Assembly (NCBI RefSeq): GCF_000442515.1
Contig: NZ_AQPH01000001.1
Coordinates: forward strand, 62,001-126,000
Origin: Magnetospirillum fulvum MGU-K5
Lineage (GTDB): Bacteria > Pseudomonadota > Alphaproteobacteria > Rhodospirillales > Magnetospirillaceae
Length of the DNA: 64,000 nt
Direction: 5' to 3'
Shown: positions 51,125-61,175 of the stretch, in pieces
Layout of the letters: each line of letters opens with the position of its first letter
Position numbering within the stretch: the stretch's first letter is position 1
The notes under the pieces: model-generated
Database searches by the model: none
Seen by the model: the letters and a program-made list of their open reading frames with translations, nothing else
What the model was told of the DNA's origin: nothing
Made by a program: the position numbers and the translations under genes

Positions 51125-52384
51125 ATGATACCAAAATCTAAAATTGATAAGGCCGGTCAGGTACTCAGTGATAGAGATCGGGTCTACGATGAGTTGTCTT
51201 TGGAACTTGGGTACGTGTTTGATGAATATAGAAAGATGCATCTTGAGCCTCTTACAAAGATAACTCTTGAAATACAAAGCTGGCTACAGTCGTATGATAG
51301 GAAATATTATATTGCTCAGAGGCTAAAAAGGAAGCCGCAGATATTAAGAAAATTAAGGAGGCTGAGTGTTCGTCTTAGTCAGCTTCAAGATATTGGTGGC
51401 TGTAGAATAATAGTTGATAAAAATTCAGATGTTGATGACTTGATACGCTACATAAGGGTAAAATTTTCAGAAATTGGCTATGCGCGGGTTGTTCGGGAGA
51501 CGGATTACAGGGAGCTTGGTCGAGATGATACAGGGTATCGGGCGTACCATATGCTTTTGGATGTTTCCGGCGTAAAAATTGAGCTCCAACTACGGAGCCA
51601 AATACAGCATTATTGGTCGGAAAGTATTGAAAGAACTTCTGTTATATATGGAAAGCGGTTAAAAGAAAAGGAAGGGGATGACTGCGTTATTGAATATTTT
51701 AAGCATTTCTCTAATGCCTTGTTTGCAATAGAGTCGAGGCATGAATTGCCTCGAGATGTCGAGATATCTCTTCAAGAGAAGCGTATCCGTGCGGAAGATG
51801 TGATATCACGTGAGGCGAACTCTGTAAATATTGGTGGGCATGTTAACTCAGATATTGTGAGAACTATGTCTGAGTGTGAGGGTGTTGGTGGGCAATTAAA
51901 TAATTGGATTCTTGTGTTTGACTGGAATGATGGAAATTTTGTTCTTTGGGATGTCGTCGGAATAAATACAGATGATGTCGTATCTTCTTATATTCGATAT
52001 GAATCTGATTTCTTAGAAGAGGATAATTATGAGGTTGTCCTTATAGGATCTTCTGACATATCAACAGTACCTCATACGCATAGTCATTATTTTGGTATTG
52101 AGCATCACAATGCAGCTTTAGAGGGCATGGAGGACTCTATTATTGGAATTGCAATGCGAAGTGAGCTTGATATTGGCGCAAGGCGAATTCTTAGAACAAT
52201 GAAAACTAGAAAATTTTGGGGTAGCAACACAATTAAAATTTCAACACTAAAAAATCATCTTTGTAGAAATGTTGCTACGTTTGACGCCTCTCTTATTCTT
52301 CTCCAAAAGAAGGGATTTGTTGTTGGTTCCGGTCCAGTTTCATTGGATATAAAGATGAGTAATGAAATTAATACATTTGTTTAA
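51125..52384 (+). CDS. RelA/SpoT-domain nucleotide pyrophosphokinase with unknown C-terminal region
   Basis: The 419-residue protein has a RelA/SpoT synthetase domain at about 45-180: RLKRKPQILRKLRRL (66-80), QDIGGCRI (88-95, metal Asp), GYRAYHML (137-144, the Tyr that stacks on the acceptor base) and KIELQLRS (151-158, catalytic Glu). These are intact, so it can probably transfer pyrophosphate. No hydrolase, TGS or ACT domain is present. The last about 210 residues match nothing I recognise. It is an AT-rich, isolated gene in high-GC DNA, so horizontally acquired. A toxSAS or CapRel-like toxic or defence role is plausible. Confidence 0.85.
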   Translation: MIPKSKIDKAGQVLSDRDRVYDELSLELGYVFDEYRKMHLEPLTKITLEIQSWLQSYDRKYYIAQRLKRKPQILRKLRRLSVRLSQLQDIGGCRIIVDKNSDVDDLIRYIRVKFSEIGYARVVRETDYRELGRDDTGYRAYHMLLDVSGVKIELQLRSQIQHYWSESIERTSVIYGKRLKEKEGDDCVIEYFKHFSNALFAIESRHELPRDVEISLQEKRIRAEDVISREANSVNIGGHVNSDIVRTMSECEGVGGQLNNWILVFDWNDGNFVLWDVVGINTDDVVSSYIRYESDFLEEDNYEVVLIGSSDISTVPHTHSHYFGIEHHNAALEGMEDSIIGIAMRSELDIGARRILRTMKTRKFWGSNTIKISTLKNHLCRNVATFDASLILLQKKGFVVGSGPVSLDIKMSNEINTFV

Positions 52385-52396
52385 TTTTACATGTGG

Positions 52397-52428
52397 TTCG
52401 GGGGCCGGAGGCAAAAGCCACCGACCCC
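52397..52428. terminator. Hairpin between the RelA/SpoT gene and the DUF2892 gene
   Basis: GGGGGCCGGAGGC and GCCACCGACCCCC pair with two mismatches around AAAA, between two converging genes. T-runs are weak. Confidence 0.5.
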
Positions 52429-52451
52429 CGTTTATCGCTGCCTTGAACGAG

Positions 52452-52640
52452 CTATTCGGACTTGCAGGTCTTGATCCCAAACGGGAGATAGGCCGGGCAG
52501 CGGCGGACCAGAGCGGTCGCGATCGGGAGAACGCCGATCCAGCCCCACAGACCGATCGTCCCGGTCAGGGTGAGGCCGATCAGAACGGCACCGATGCACA
52601 AACGGAGAATACGGTCGATATCGCCAATGTTCTTATCCAT
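52452..52640 (-). CDS. DUF2892 membrane protein
   Basis: This 62-residue protein has two hydrophobic segments (ILRLCIGAVLIGLTLTGTIG and WIGVLPIATALV) and ends CPAYLPFGIKTC. It belongs to the small YgaP-like DUF2892 family, often near rhodanese or sulfur genes. It follows the AhpD-like gene. Confidence 0.9.
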   Translation of the reverse strand: MDKNIGDIDRILRLCIGAVLIGLTLTGTIGLWGWIGVLPIATALVRRCPAYLPFGIKTCKSE

Positions 52641-52670
52641 GTCGATCCTCTTGGGTTTGACGGGATGGAT

Positions 52671-53030
52671 TTACGCGGCCGCCGACTTGGTGGCGGCAAA
52701 CTGGTCATAGGCTTCGAGGGCAAGGGCGCCATACATCAGCGACGGTCCGCCGCCCATGTAGAGAGCCATCGCGATCACTTCCATTACTTCTTCGCGGGTT
52801 CCGCCCAACTCGACGACGGCGCGGGCATGGAAAGCCAGACAGCCGTCGCAGCGGGCGGCGATGCCGAGGGCGAGGGCGATCAGTTCCTTGGTCTTGCTAT
52901 CAAGAACACCATTCGCCGTGGCGCCCTTCGCCAAAGCGGAAAACCCCTTCATCGCGTCGGGAGCGCCTTGATGCACCTGTCCCACCAGCTTGCTCAGACC
53001 ACTGGCGATTTCACTCCAATCCTTGGACAT
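52671..53030 (-). CDS. Carboxymuconolactone decarboxylase / AhpD-like protein
   Basis: The ATG at 53030 gives 119 residues. IAARCDGCLAFHARAVVELG carries the CxxC and His of AhpD-like disulfide reductases. Likely a thiol-based antioxidant protein. Paired with the DUF2892 gene downstream. Confidence 0.9.
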   Translation of the reverse strand: MSKDWSEIASGLSKLVGQVHQGAPDAMKGFSALAKGATANGVLDSKTKELIALALGIAARCDGCLAFHARAVVELGGTREEVMEVIAMALYMGGGPSLMYGALALEAYDQFAATKSAAA

Positions 53031-53161
53031 CGATAACCTCATGCGGTGTCGCTAAATTAGAATTTAATAATATATTGGAGATGACAACGCCGCAACCCTC
53101 CTTTTCTCCTATTCAGAGGGAAAATGGGTGGCGTGTCGATTGCGGAGAATACGAGGACGGT

Positions 53162-53199
53162 CGCTCAAAGGGTCGGGCGGCAGCCCGACCCTTTGAGCG
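53162..53199. terminator. Strong hairpin after the substrate-binding protein gene
   Basis: A perfect 17-base stem (53162-53178 with 53183-53199, arms reading CGCTCAAAGGGTCGGGC and its complement) around GGCA lies just after the stop at 53207. It has no T-run but is very stable. Confidence 0.65.
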
Positions 53200-53206
53200 G
53201 AAAACG

Positions 53207-54547
53207 CTAATCCGAGACGTCGGAATCAAGCGGCGGCGGGGCGAGCAGGACCGGCGGCGGGGGCGGCGGAACCACCGGAGCGGCCGGGGCAGGCGTGGCG
53301 GGGGCCGGTTTCGAGGCGCGGGGCGCGACCGATTCTTCGGACCAGCGCATCGGGCATTCGTTGATATGACGGTTATGCCAGTCGCGCAGGGCGATGCCGT
53401 GCATTTCCAAGGTCAGTCGCCCCTTGGCGTCGCGGTTGACCCGGCGCTGATACAGGGTCAGCGACGGTACTTGGTTGGCGTCGAACCGAAACGTGCCGCG
53501 CACCGAGGCGAAATCGGCCCGGCGCAGCGCATTGCGAACGGCGTCACGGTCGCCGGTGCGTCCGTTGGTGGCCCGCATCGCCGAATCGAGCAACAGGGCG
53601 GCATCATAGCCCTGGGCGACCCAAGCGGTGACCGGGCGGGCATATTCGGCTTCGAAATCGGCGATCAGACGGCGGTTGACGGCCAGGTCGAGATCCGGAC
53701 TCCACGAGGATACCGTCAGGATGTCGAGGGCGGACTCATCCATCGCCGCCAGCAACGGGCGTTCGAACCCGTTCGCTGGGCCGATCAGCGGAATTTCCGC
53801 CTTCAGTCCGGTGGCGGCATAATCGCGGACGAAGGCCAGTCCCATCCCGCCGGTGAGAAGGGAATAGACCGCATCCGGACCAAGGCGGCGCACCGCGTCA
53901 AGCTCGGCGGCAAAGGTGGCGGCCCCATGGCGGGGGCGCAAAACGGTGACGATTTCACCGTTCCAGGTTCGCCGTAGCGCGGCCAAGGCCATGTCGGTCT
54001 GCGGGGTATCAGGCCCGATCACCACCAGCCGATGGACCTTGTCGGTGGTGAGGACCGCACCCACCGCTTCTTGGAGGGCTTCGGGCGGGGTGGACAGGTC
54101 GAACAGGCTGGGGCTGCATCCGGGCCCGGCCAGATCGATCGGGATCGCGTCGAGATTGAGGATGAACACCCGCGATTCAAGCAGCGTCTTGATGATCGCC
54201 GCCATCGAAGCCTGCGACACCGCCGTCATCACGAAATCAACCTTTTCGTGTTCCAGCAGGCGCTGGGTGACCTGGAGAGCGGTATCGGGCGAGCCGTGAT
54301 CGTCGACCGCGACGACTTTTACTTCCTGATTGGCGAAGCGGCCGCCCAGTTGACGGACGGCGGTGATGACGCCGTCCAGTTCATCCTGACCGGCCAGCGC
54401 GCCGGGGCCGCTTAAGGTCGCGATCACCCCGATCACGATGGTCGGATTGCCCGCAGCACTAGTCGGATTGGGCAGCGCCGCCGCCATCTTGGGGGGAAGC
54501 AGCGCCGCCGCCAGCAGCAGCGCGAACGAGACGGCGCGGCGACCCAT
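53207..54547 (-). CDS. ABC-type branched-chain amino acid substrate-binding-like protein
   Basis: The 446-residue protein has a signal peptide (about 1-24) and a periplasmic binding fold of the LivJ type (IGVIATLSGPGALAGQDELD at its start). The C-terminal 50 residues are Pro/Ala-rich, unusual for the family. No transporter genes lie nearby, so it may serve elsewhere or act as a sensor partner. Confidence 0.88.
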   Translation of the reverse strand: MGRRAVSFALLLAAALLPPKMAAALPNPTSAAGNPTIVIGVIATLSGPGALAGQDELDGVITAVRQLGGRFANQEVKVVAVDDHGSPDTALQVTQRLLEHEKVDFVMTAVSQASMAAIIKTLLESRVFILNLDAIPIDLAGPGCSPSLFDLSTPPEALQEAVGAVLTTDKVHRLVVIGPDTPQTDMALAALRRTWNGEIVTVLRPRHGAATFAAELDAVRRLGPDAVYSLLTGGMGLAFVRDYAATGLKAEIPLIGPANGFERPLLAAMDESALDILTVSSWSPDLDLAVNRRLIADFEAEYARPVTAWVAQGYDAALLLDSAMRATNGRTGDRDAVRNALRRADFASVRGTFRFDANQVPSLTLYQRRVNRDAKGRLTLEMHGIALRDWHNRHINECPMRWSEESVAPRASKPAPATPAPAAPVVPPPPPPVLLAPPPLDSDVSD

Positions 54548-54552
54548 CGCTG

Positions 54553-56967
54553 TTACCTCTTTTTCAGCGCAGCCCGGGCAAAGGCGGCGGCCAACGCGCC
54601 GTCGCCTTCCTCGGCCGGACTCGGGGACTTGGCCGGGCGACGCGGTTCACGCGCGGCCGGAGACTCATTGCCCGAACGCGGGGGCGGGCGGCGGGAATCA
54701 TTTCCTTTCCGCTCGGGCTTGTCGCCGCCCGAGCGGGCCGGAGCCGCCGCTTCGTCCAGGCGCATCGACAATGCGATCCGCTTGCGCTTCACATCGACCT
54801 CAAGCACCTTGACCTTGACCAGATCGCCCGGCTTGACCACCTCGTGCGGGTCCTTGACGAAGCGATTGGCCAGCAGCGAAATGTGAACCAACCCGTCCTG
54901 GTGCACCCCGATATCGACGAAGGCGCCGAAATTGGTGACGTTGGTCACCACGCCCTCCAGGATCATGCCGGGTTGAAGGTCGGTCAGGCTTTCGACCCCG
55001 TCGCGGAAGGTGGCGGTCTTGAATTCGGGCCGGGGATCGCGGCCGGGCTTTTCCAGTTCGCGCAGGATGTCGCGGACGGTCGGCTCGCCAAAGCGGTCGT
55101 CGGTGAAGTCGGCGGGATCGAGGCTGCGAACAAAGGTGGTGTCGCCGATCAGGGCCTGGACCGGGCGCCCGGTCGCCTTGACGATCCGTTCGACCACCGG
55201 GTAGGCCTCGGGGTGGACCGCCGAGGAATCGAGCGGGTTGACGCCATCAATGACGCGGAGGAATCCCGCCGCCTGTTCGAACGCCTTCGGTCCCAGCCGG
55301 TCGACCTGCTTGAGCGCCTCGCGGCTGGCGAACGGGCCGAAGCGGTCGCGGTATTCGACGATATTGCGGGCCACCGTCGGCCCCAGACCGGCGACGCGGG
55401 CCAGCAGCGGCACCGAGGCGGTGTTGACCTCGACTCCGACGGCGTTGACGCAATCCTCGACGACGGCGTCAAGCGAGCGGCCCAGCCGTCCCTGATCGAC
55501 GTCATGCTGGTATTGTCCGACACCGATCGCCTTGGGGTCGATCTTGACCAGTTCGGCCAACGGGTCCTGCAAGCGCCGGGCAATCGACACCGCGCCACGC
55601 AGGCTGACATCGATGTCGGGGAATTCCTTCGCCGCCAGTTCTGAGGCGGAATAGACCGAGGCCCCGGCTTCGCTGACCACCAGCTTTTCCAGCTTCATTT
55701 CGGGATGCTGGCGGATCAGATCCTGGGCCAGCTTGTCGGTTTCACGCGAGGCGGTGCCGTTGCCGATCGCGATCAGTTGCGGCTTGTGCTTGCGCACCAA
55801 CGCCCCCAGCGCCGCCAGCGCGCCTTGCCAGTCGTTGCGCGGCTGATGGGGATACAGGGTCGTGGTTTCGACCAGCTTGCCGGTGGCGTCGGTGACCGCC
55901 ACCTTGACCCCGGTACGGATGCCGGGATCGAGTCCGATGCAGGCCCGCGCCCCGGCCGGGGCCTGGAGCAGCAATGCGCGCAGATTGCGGGCGAAGACGC
56001 GGATCGCCTCCTCCTCGGCGGTTTCGCGCAGGCGCCCCATCAATTCGAGCTCAAGATGCATCTGAATCTTGACCCGCCAGGCCCAGCGCACCGTCTCGAC
56101 CAGCCAGGGATCGGCCGGACGCTTGCGGTCGATGATGCCAAAGCGACGGGCGATCCGGCCTTCACACTCGCCGGGAACGGTGGGGGCGGGGGCATCGTCG
56201 GGGCGGGCGGCTTCGTCGGGAGCCAGCAGCTTCAGCGACAAAACCCCTTCATTGCGGCCCCGGAACAAAGCCAGGGCGCGGTGCGACGGAATCGCCCGCA
56301 GCGTCTCGCGGTAATCGAAATAATCGCTGAACTTGGCCCCGGCTTCGGTCTTGCCCTCGACGACAGTCGAGATCAGCACGCCGCCCTGCCACAGATGGTC
56401 GCGTAAGCCGCCCAGCAATTCGGCGTCTTCAGCAAAGCGCTCCATCAGAATCTGACGGGCACCGTCCAGCGCCGCCTTGACGTCGGCAATTCCCTTGTCG
56501 GCATCGAGATAGGCCTGGGCGGCCTGATCGGGGATCAGCGCCGGGTCTGCCAGCAGGGAATCGGCCAGCGGCTCCAGTCCGGCTTCGCGGGCGATCTGGG
56601 CCTTGGTCCGGCGCTTCTGCTTGAAGGGCAAGTAAAGGTCTTCCAGCCGCGCCTTGCTGTCGGCCCCGGCGATCCGCTCGGCCAGATCAGGGGTCAGCTT
56701 GCCCTGTTCGTCGATCGACTTCAGGATCGCGGCGCGGCGATCCTCCAATTCGCGCAGGTAAGACAGCCGCTCCTCCAGGGTTCGGAGCTGGGTGTCGTCC
56801 AGTCCGCCCGTCGCTTCCTTGCGGTAGCGGGCCACGAAGGGAACCGTCGCGCCGCCGTCTAGCAACTGTACCGTCGCTTCGACCTGAGCGGTGCGAACCG
56901 ACAATTCCTGGGCGATGCGGGAGAGGATCGCGGCCGAAGCCGACGCGGACAGGGATGAGGAGGTCAT
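54553..56967 (-). CDS. tex: Tex-family transcription accessory protein
   Basis: The ATG at 56967 gives 804 residues. The N-terminal Tex helices ([20 protein letters not shown], then [17 protein letters not shown]), the YqgF-like core ([18 protein letters not shown]), a helix-hairpin-helix region ([20 protein letters not shown]) and an S1 RNA-binding domain ([20 protein letters not shown]) are in order. The C-terminus is a basic Arg/Pro-rich extension. It affects transcription and RNA fate. Confidence 0.95.
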   Translation of the reverse strand: MTSSSLSASASAAILSRIAQELSVRTAQVEATVQLLDGGATVPFVARYRKEATGGLDDTQLRTLEERLSYLRELEDRRAAILKSIDEQGKLTPDLAERIAGADSKARLEDLYLPFKQKRRTKAQIAREAGLEPLADSLLADPALIPDQAAQAYLDADKGIADVKAALDGARQILMERFAEDAELLGGLRDHLWQGGVLISTVVEGKTEAGAKFSDYFDYRETLRAIPSHRALALFRGRNEGVLSLKLLAPDEAARPDDAPAPTVPGECEGRIARRFGIIDRKRPADPWLVETVRWAWRVKIQMHLELELMGRLRETAEEEAIRVFARNLRALLLQAPAGARACIGLDPGIRTGVKVAVTDATGKLVETTTLYPHQPRNDWQGALAALGALVRKHKPQLIAIGNGTASRETDKLAQDLIRQHPEMKLEKLVVSEAGASVYSASELAAKEFPDIDVSLRGAVSIARRLQDPLAELVKIDPKAIGVGQYQHDVDQGRLGRSLDAVVEDCVNAVGVEVNTASVPLLARVAGLGPTVARNIVEYRDRFGPFASREALKQVDRLGPKAFEQAAGFLRVIDGVNPLDSSAVHPEAYPVVERIVKATGRPVQALIGDTTFVRSLDPADFTDDRFGEPTVRDILRELEKPGRDPRPEFKTATFRDGVESLTDLQPGMILEGVVTNVTNFGAFVDIGVHQDGLVHISLLANRFVKDPHEVVKPGDLVKVKVLEVDVKRKRIALSMRLDEAAAPARSGGDKPERKGNDSRRPPPRSGNESPAAREPRRPAKSPSPAEEGDGALAAAFARAALKKR

Positions 56968-56983
56968 GCGCTCTCTGCTGATG

Positions 56984-57019
56984 AGAAAAACAACCGCCCG
57001 GGTCATCCCCGGGCGGGTT
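56984..57019 (-). terminator. Terminator of the glucan synthase gene
   Basis: AACCGCCCGGG (56992-57002) pairs with CCCGGGCGGGTT (57008-57019, one mismatch); the minus strand continues TTGTTTTTCTC. It lies between the end of the gene at 57049 and the tex start. Confidence 0.8.
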
Positions 57020-57048
57020 CGAAACAAAGCAGGCGTGCCCTGGGCCGA

Positions 57049-59703
57049 TCAGGCGGCGGGCTGAGCCTTGGCCGAATCGGCCGTCGGAGCGGGCGGGGCG
57101 TCGGTCGAGGCCTTGCTCGGCATCACGCTGATCAGCGAGGTGATCAGGGCGGCCAGGAAGGGCATCGCCTGCACCACCAGAACCAGCGACCACAGCCGCA
57201 CGTCGGGGTCGTAAAAATTGTTCTTGGGCAGCAGCACCACGATCGCCGCGATCCATTGCGCCAGCATCAGGGCGCTTTCTTCCGACGCCATCAGGAAGCC
57301 TTGGGTAAAGGCCGCCTTGTTGGCCATTTTCGGCGTCCGCATGAACGGCGTCGATTTGGTGAACATTCCCTGCCACATCGCCCGGGCGATCGAATAGGTC
57401 AGGCCCATACCGGCAATCGCTGCCAGCGAGCGCTGACGCAGGGTGCATTTGACCCGGGTGGTGTAGAGGAAGAAGTGGTGCACGATCTTGGCGACGAACA
57501 CACCGACCGTCGGCAAGGTGAACACCGCGAGCGGGGTGGGGAAATAGCGCGGCGCCAGCACCATGCCCAGCGACCAGATCAGGCTGGCGATGGTGAACAG
57601 CAGATAGAAGGCGTCGGCGAACCACGGCAGCCAGCCCGAGACGAAATGGTACTTCTGCCCGGCGGTCAGTCCGCTCTTGGTGAACGGCATCAGCGAGCGC
57701 CAATGCGCCTTCAGGATCTGCACCGCGCCATAGGCCCAGCGGAAGCGCTGCTTCTTATAGGCCATGAAGCTGTCGGGAACGAGGCCGTGACCGATGCGGT
57801 CCTGCACATAAACGGATTCGTAGCCGTCCTTGAGGAAGCGCAGGCCCAGTTCGGCGTCCTCGACGATGCACCATTCGCCCCAGCGCCCGGCCTTTTCCAA
57901 CGCTTCCTTGCGGATCAGGGTCATCGTGCCGTGCTGGATGATCGCGTTGGCTTCGTTGCGATAGACCATGCCGATGTCAAAGAACCCGGCATATTCCCAA
58001 TTGATCATTTCCTTGAACAGGTCGTTTTCCCATTCGCGGTGATCCTGCGGCGCCTGGACGTGGCCGACCTTGGGATTCTCGAAATAGGGGACCAGACCCT
58101 TCAGCCAATTGGGGGCGACGATATAATCCGAATCGACGACGCCGATGATCTCGGCCTCGGGATCGGTGACGGTCAGCGCGAAGTTCAGCGCACCGGCCTT
58201 GGCACCCGGCCAGGGGGCGAGGTGGAAGAACTTCACCTTGTCGCCCAGCGTTTCGCAATAATCGCGCACCGGCCCCCACACGTTCGGGTCCTTGGTGTTG
58301 TTGTCGAGCACCAGGATTTCGAAATTGGGGTAGTCGAGCGCCATCAGGCTGTCGATGGTCAGCTTCACCATCTCGGGCGGTTCGTTATAACAGGGCAGGT
58401 GCAGCGACACTTTGGGGAAGCGCTTGCACTCGGCGGGCGGCAAGGCGGTAAAGCGACGCTTGAACCGGCTGGCCCAGGTCAGTTCGGTGACCTCGATCCC
58501 GGCGATCAACACCACGAACAGCAGCAGTAATTGCGCGGGCAGCAGCAATCCCAGCATCAGCCCGGTGCCGGGGGCGACGTCCTTCAGCACCGGCGTCGAC
58601 ATCGTCCAGATCACCAGGGTGGCGGCGAACTGGACCAGGACGCCAAAGAAAATCTTACCGGGCAGGCGGAGATTGCGCCATTTGAACAGGAACCACGCGA
58701 CCGGCAGGAAGGCGATAAAGGTCGCCGCGGCGGCCTGGAACGGCCATTCCTCGAACTCGATGACCGGCCCGATCCAGTTGAATTTGGGCTGACGGTCAAC
58801 GGTCCAGATGCCCCAATGCTTTTCACTGGCGTTGTTGTCGAGGTTGACCTTCCATGGCTGATCGAACGCCTCGACGATGTTGTAATCGAGCTTTTCCTGA
58901 TGCGCCCAATTGAGGAAATGGCGCAGGAACAGGGCCTGATTGACCAGCGACGGTTCGGAATCGCCATAGGAACGACCGGCCGAGGGCCAGCCGACTTCAC
59001 CGATGAACAGCGGCTTGTCGGGATAGGCGTTCTTGACCTCGCGCACCATTCGCTTGGTGAACTCAAGCGCACCGCTGATATCGACCCGTTCCCAGAACGG
59101 CAGGGTGTGGATGGTGATGAAATCGACTTCGCGCGCCAGTTCGGGATAATCGAGCCAGATCGACCACGCTTCAGCGGTGCTGATCTTGACCCGTTCGGGC
59201 AGAGCGGCGCGGACCCGGCGCAGATAGCGGACCATCTGATCGACGGTGAGGCGGTGGAGCGTCAGGTTTTCGTTGCCGATGATCACCCGTTCGACGTTCG
59301 GATTGTCGCGGGCGATGCGGATGATGTTGTTCAGCTCGACTTCATTGCGGGCAAGCCGCTCGTCGAGCCAGGCCCCGGGCAGCGCCTTCAATCCATGGTG
59401 GGCGGCCAGTTCCGGCACCTGATCCAGCCCTTCCAGGGTCGAATAGGTGCGGACCTGCTCAACCTTACCGGCGAGAAGGGCAAGATCTTCGTCCATCTCG
59501 TCGCGGGTGGCGAGGTGGGTCTCGTCCAGATAAGGCAGCTTGCGAACCAGCGTCGGGTCGTCATCGGCCCGGCTGGGGCTGAACGACACGCTCTTGATGG
59601 TGCCTGACCAGGGCAAGCCGGTCTGCGGGCGGTTGATCGCCGCCCAGAAGCCGAGATTGCCGAGAACGATCAACAGCAGGACAACGATACCGGAGAGGCG
59701 CAT
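57049..59703 (-). CDS. ndvB: NdvB-like beta-glucan synthase (GH17-GT2 fusion)
   Basis: The 884-residue membrane protein has an N-terminal membrane segment, a GH17-type domain (about 60-290, with FIGEVGWPSAG), and a GT2 glycosyltransferase (LHLPCYNEPPEMVKLTIDSL, the DxD-type VVDSDY, EDAELGLRFL and KKQRFRW) flanked by several membrane helices. The architecture is that of Bradyrhizobium NdvB, which makes beta-1,3/1,6-glucans. The product would be periplasmic or cyclic glucan for osmoadaptation or host contact. Confidence 0.9.
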   Translation of the reverse strand: MRLSGIVVLLLIVLGNLGFWAAINRPQTGLPWSGTIKSVSFSPSRADDDPTLVRKLPYLDETHLATRDEMDEDLALLAGKVEQVRTYSTLEGLDQVPELAAHHGLKALPGAWLDERLARNEVELNNIIRIARDNPNVERVIIGNENLTLHRLTVDQMVRYLRRVRAALPERVKISTAEAWSIWLDYPELAREVDFITIHTLPFWERVDISGALEFTKRMVREVKNAYPDKPLFIGEVGWPSAGRSYGDSEPSLVNQALFLRHFLNWAHQEKLDYNIVEAFDQPWKVNLDNNASEKHWGIWTVDRQPKFNWIGPVIEFEEWPFQAAAATFIAFLPVAWFLFKWRNLRLPGKIFFGVLVQFAATLVIWTMSTPVLKDVAPGTGLMLGLLLPAQLLLLFVVLIAGIEVTELTWASRFKRRFTALPPAECKRFPKVSLHLPCYNEPPEMVKLTIDSLMALDYPNFEILVLDNNTKDPNVWGPVRDYCETLGDKVKFFHLAPWPGAKAGALNFALTVTDPEAEIIGVVDSDYIVAPNWLKGLVPYFENPKVGHVQAPQDHREWENDLFKEMINWEYAGFFDIGMVYRNEANAIIQHGTMTLIRKEALEKAGRWGEWCIVEDAELGLRFLKDGYESVYVQDRIGHGLVPDSFMAYKKQRFRWAYGAVQILKAHWRSLMPFTKSGLTAGQKYHFVSGWLPWFADAFYLLFTIASLIWSLGMVLAPRYFPTPLAVFTLPTVGVFVAKIVHHFFLYTTRVKCTLRQRSLAAIAGMGLTYSIARAMWQGMFTKSTPFMRTPKMANKAAFTQGFLMASEESALMLAQWIAAIVVLLPKNNFYDPDVRLWSLVLVVQAMPFLAALITSLISVMPSKASTDAPPAPTADSAKAQPAA

Positions 59704-59966
59704 GAAGGGGCGGGGTCCGAATGGGGGTGAAGGAAACCGACCGCGCGCCCGCCTTAAAGCGACTCTTGGCGAATTTGGACGCGATCAGAGCAGACGCGGC
59801 GGTCCTTAATCCCTAAGAAACGAGCGCGATTATTAGCCCAGCCGTCGGCCGCTGTCCATGGTCACCGCCACAGGCGGCTATGCCGTCGCCATTGTGCGGG
59901 CAGCCGTGACAGACGGGTCGATCCAAGGTAAACTTGATCTCTCATCAATCGGTGAGGAGCATCACC

Positions 59967-60311
59967 TTGGCGATCAGGGGTTTGAACCGTCGTCTTGACG
60001 ATCGTCACCGGGGTGACGGGCTGTTCTTGCTCTTTGACGGAAATCTGGTCGAGGTGATCGACGTTTCGATCGGCGGCCTTAAATTCCGCAACCCTCCCTT
60101 CCGCCTTGATCCCGGTTTTCGCTTTCCATTTGAATTGCGCTCGGCCGACGAGGATCCTAATCCGCTCGCCAAGGGGATCGCGATCGTTCGTGCTGCTCAG
60201 GAGGATTGGGTGGCGGTTGAATTCGTGCGTCCGACCTTCACGCTTTTGAAGGTGGTCGGTCGTCATATCGGTCGGCAATTGCTCGGCCATAACCATCTGT
60301 TCCGGCTCTGA
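59967..60311 (+). CDS. PilZ-like small protein
   Basis: The start is uncertain: a TTG at 59967 behind GAGGAG gives about 114 residues; GTG at 59952 or TTG at 59934 are alternatives. RRLDDRHRGDGLFLLFDGNL and VIDVSIGGLKF resemble the Arg and D-x-S-x-x-G motifs of PilZ c-di-GMP binding domains. It diverges from the glucan synthase, which such proteins often regulate. Confidence 0.65.
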   Translation: MAIRGLNRRLDDRHRGDGLFLLFDGNLVEVIDVSIGGLKFRNPPFRLDPGFRFPFELRSADEDPNPLAKGIAIVRAAQEDWVAVEFVRPTFTLLKVVGRHIGRQLLGHNHLFRL

Positions 60312-60318
60312 TCGTCCG

Positions 60319-61089
60319 ATGCGTCTGGCCCTGGTCGAAACCGGCGAGGCCACCTCGCCGCCGCTGGTGATCCTTCACGGATTGCTGGGATCGTCGCGCA
60401 ATTGGGGCAGTGTGGCCAAGGCCCTCAGCGAATCGTGGCGGGTCATTGCCCTTGACCTGCCCAATCACGGGGCCAGCCCGTGGTCGGAGACGATGGATTA
60501 CCCCTTCATGGCCCGCGAGATCGCCGCCTCGATCGAAGCGTTGGGGCGAAAGGTCGTCCTGCTCGGCCATTCGATGGGGGGGAAGGCGGCGATGACGCTG
60601 GCCCTGACCCGGCCCGATCTGGTCGAGCGTCTGATCGTCGTCGATATCGCCCCGGTCACCTACACCCACACCTTTTCGCCGTTTATCCGCGCGATGCGGG
60701 CGGTCAAGCTGTCGGAAATGCGGAGCCGCGCCGATGTTTCGGCCGCGTTGGAACCGGCGGTGCCGGACCGCGCCTTTCGAGCCTTTTTGTTGCAGAATCT
60801 GGAAAGTGGCGTCGAAGGCTATCGCTGGCGGCCCAATCTGGCGGTACTGGTGGCCCATATGGATGATATCCTGGGCTTCCCGGCCTTTCCGCCCGGCTGT
60901 GTCTATTCCGGACCGACCCTGTTCCTGTCCGGAGGGCGCTCGGATTACCTGCGCCCCTCCCACCACGAGACGATTGCCGCTTTGTTTCCCGCCGCCTGTT
61001 ATGCCGAGATCGCCGCGGCGGGCCATTGGGTTCACGCCGACGCGCCCGAGGCGTTTCTCGCGGCCCTGGGGAACTTTCTTCGCCGATAG
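60319..61089 (+). CDS. Alpha/beta-hydrolase, YbfF-like esterase
   Basis: The 256-residue protein has the oxyanion segment VILHGLLGSSRNWG, the nucleophile elbow LLGHSMGGKAAM and the final AAAGHWVHADAPEAF with the catalytic His. The substrate is unknown; the family cleaves short acyl and thioesters. It follows the PilZ-like gene by seven bases. Confidence 0.92.
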   Translation: MRLALVETGEATSPPLVILHGLLGSSRNWGSVAKALSESWRVIALDLPNHGASPWSETMDYPFMAREIAASIEALGRKVVLLGHSMGGKAAMTLALTRPDLVERLIVVDIAPVTYTHTFSPFIRAMRAVKLSEMRSRADVSAALEPAVPDRAFRAFLLQNLESGVEGYRWRPNLAVLVAHMDDILGFPAFPPGCVYSGPTLFLSGGRSDYLRPSHHETIAALFPAACYAEIAAAGHWVHADAPEAFLAALGNFLRR

Positions 61090-61175
61090 GGACGAAGGTT
61101 ACCCTCTGTTACAGACAATAAACGTGGCTAGCGGCCATAATCCCCGCCGCGACCGAGCCGAAGGGAGTTGACGGC

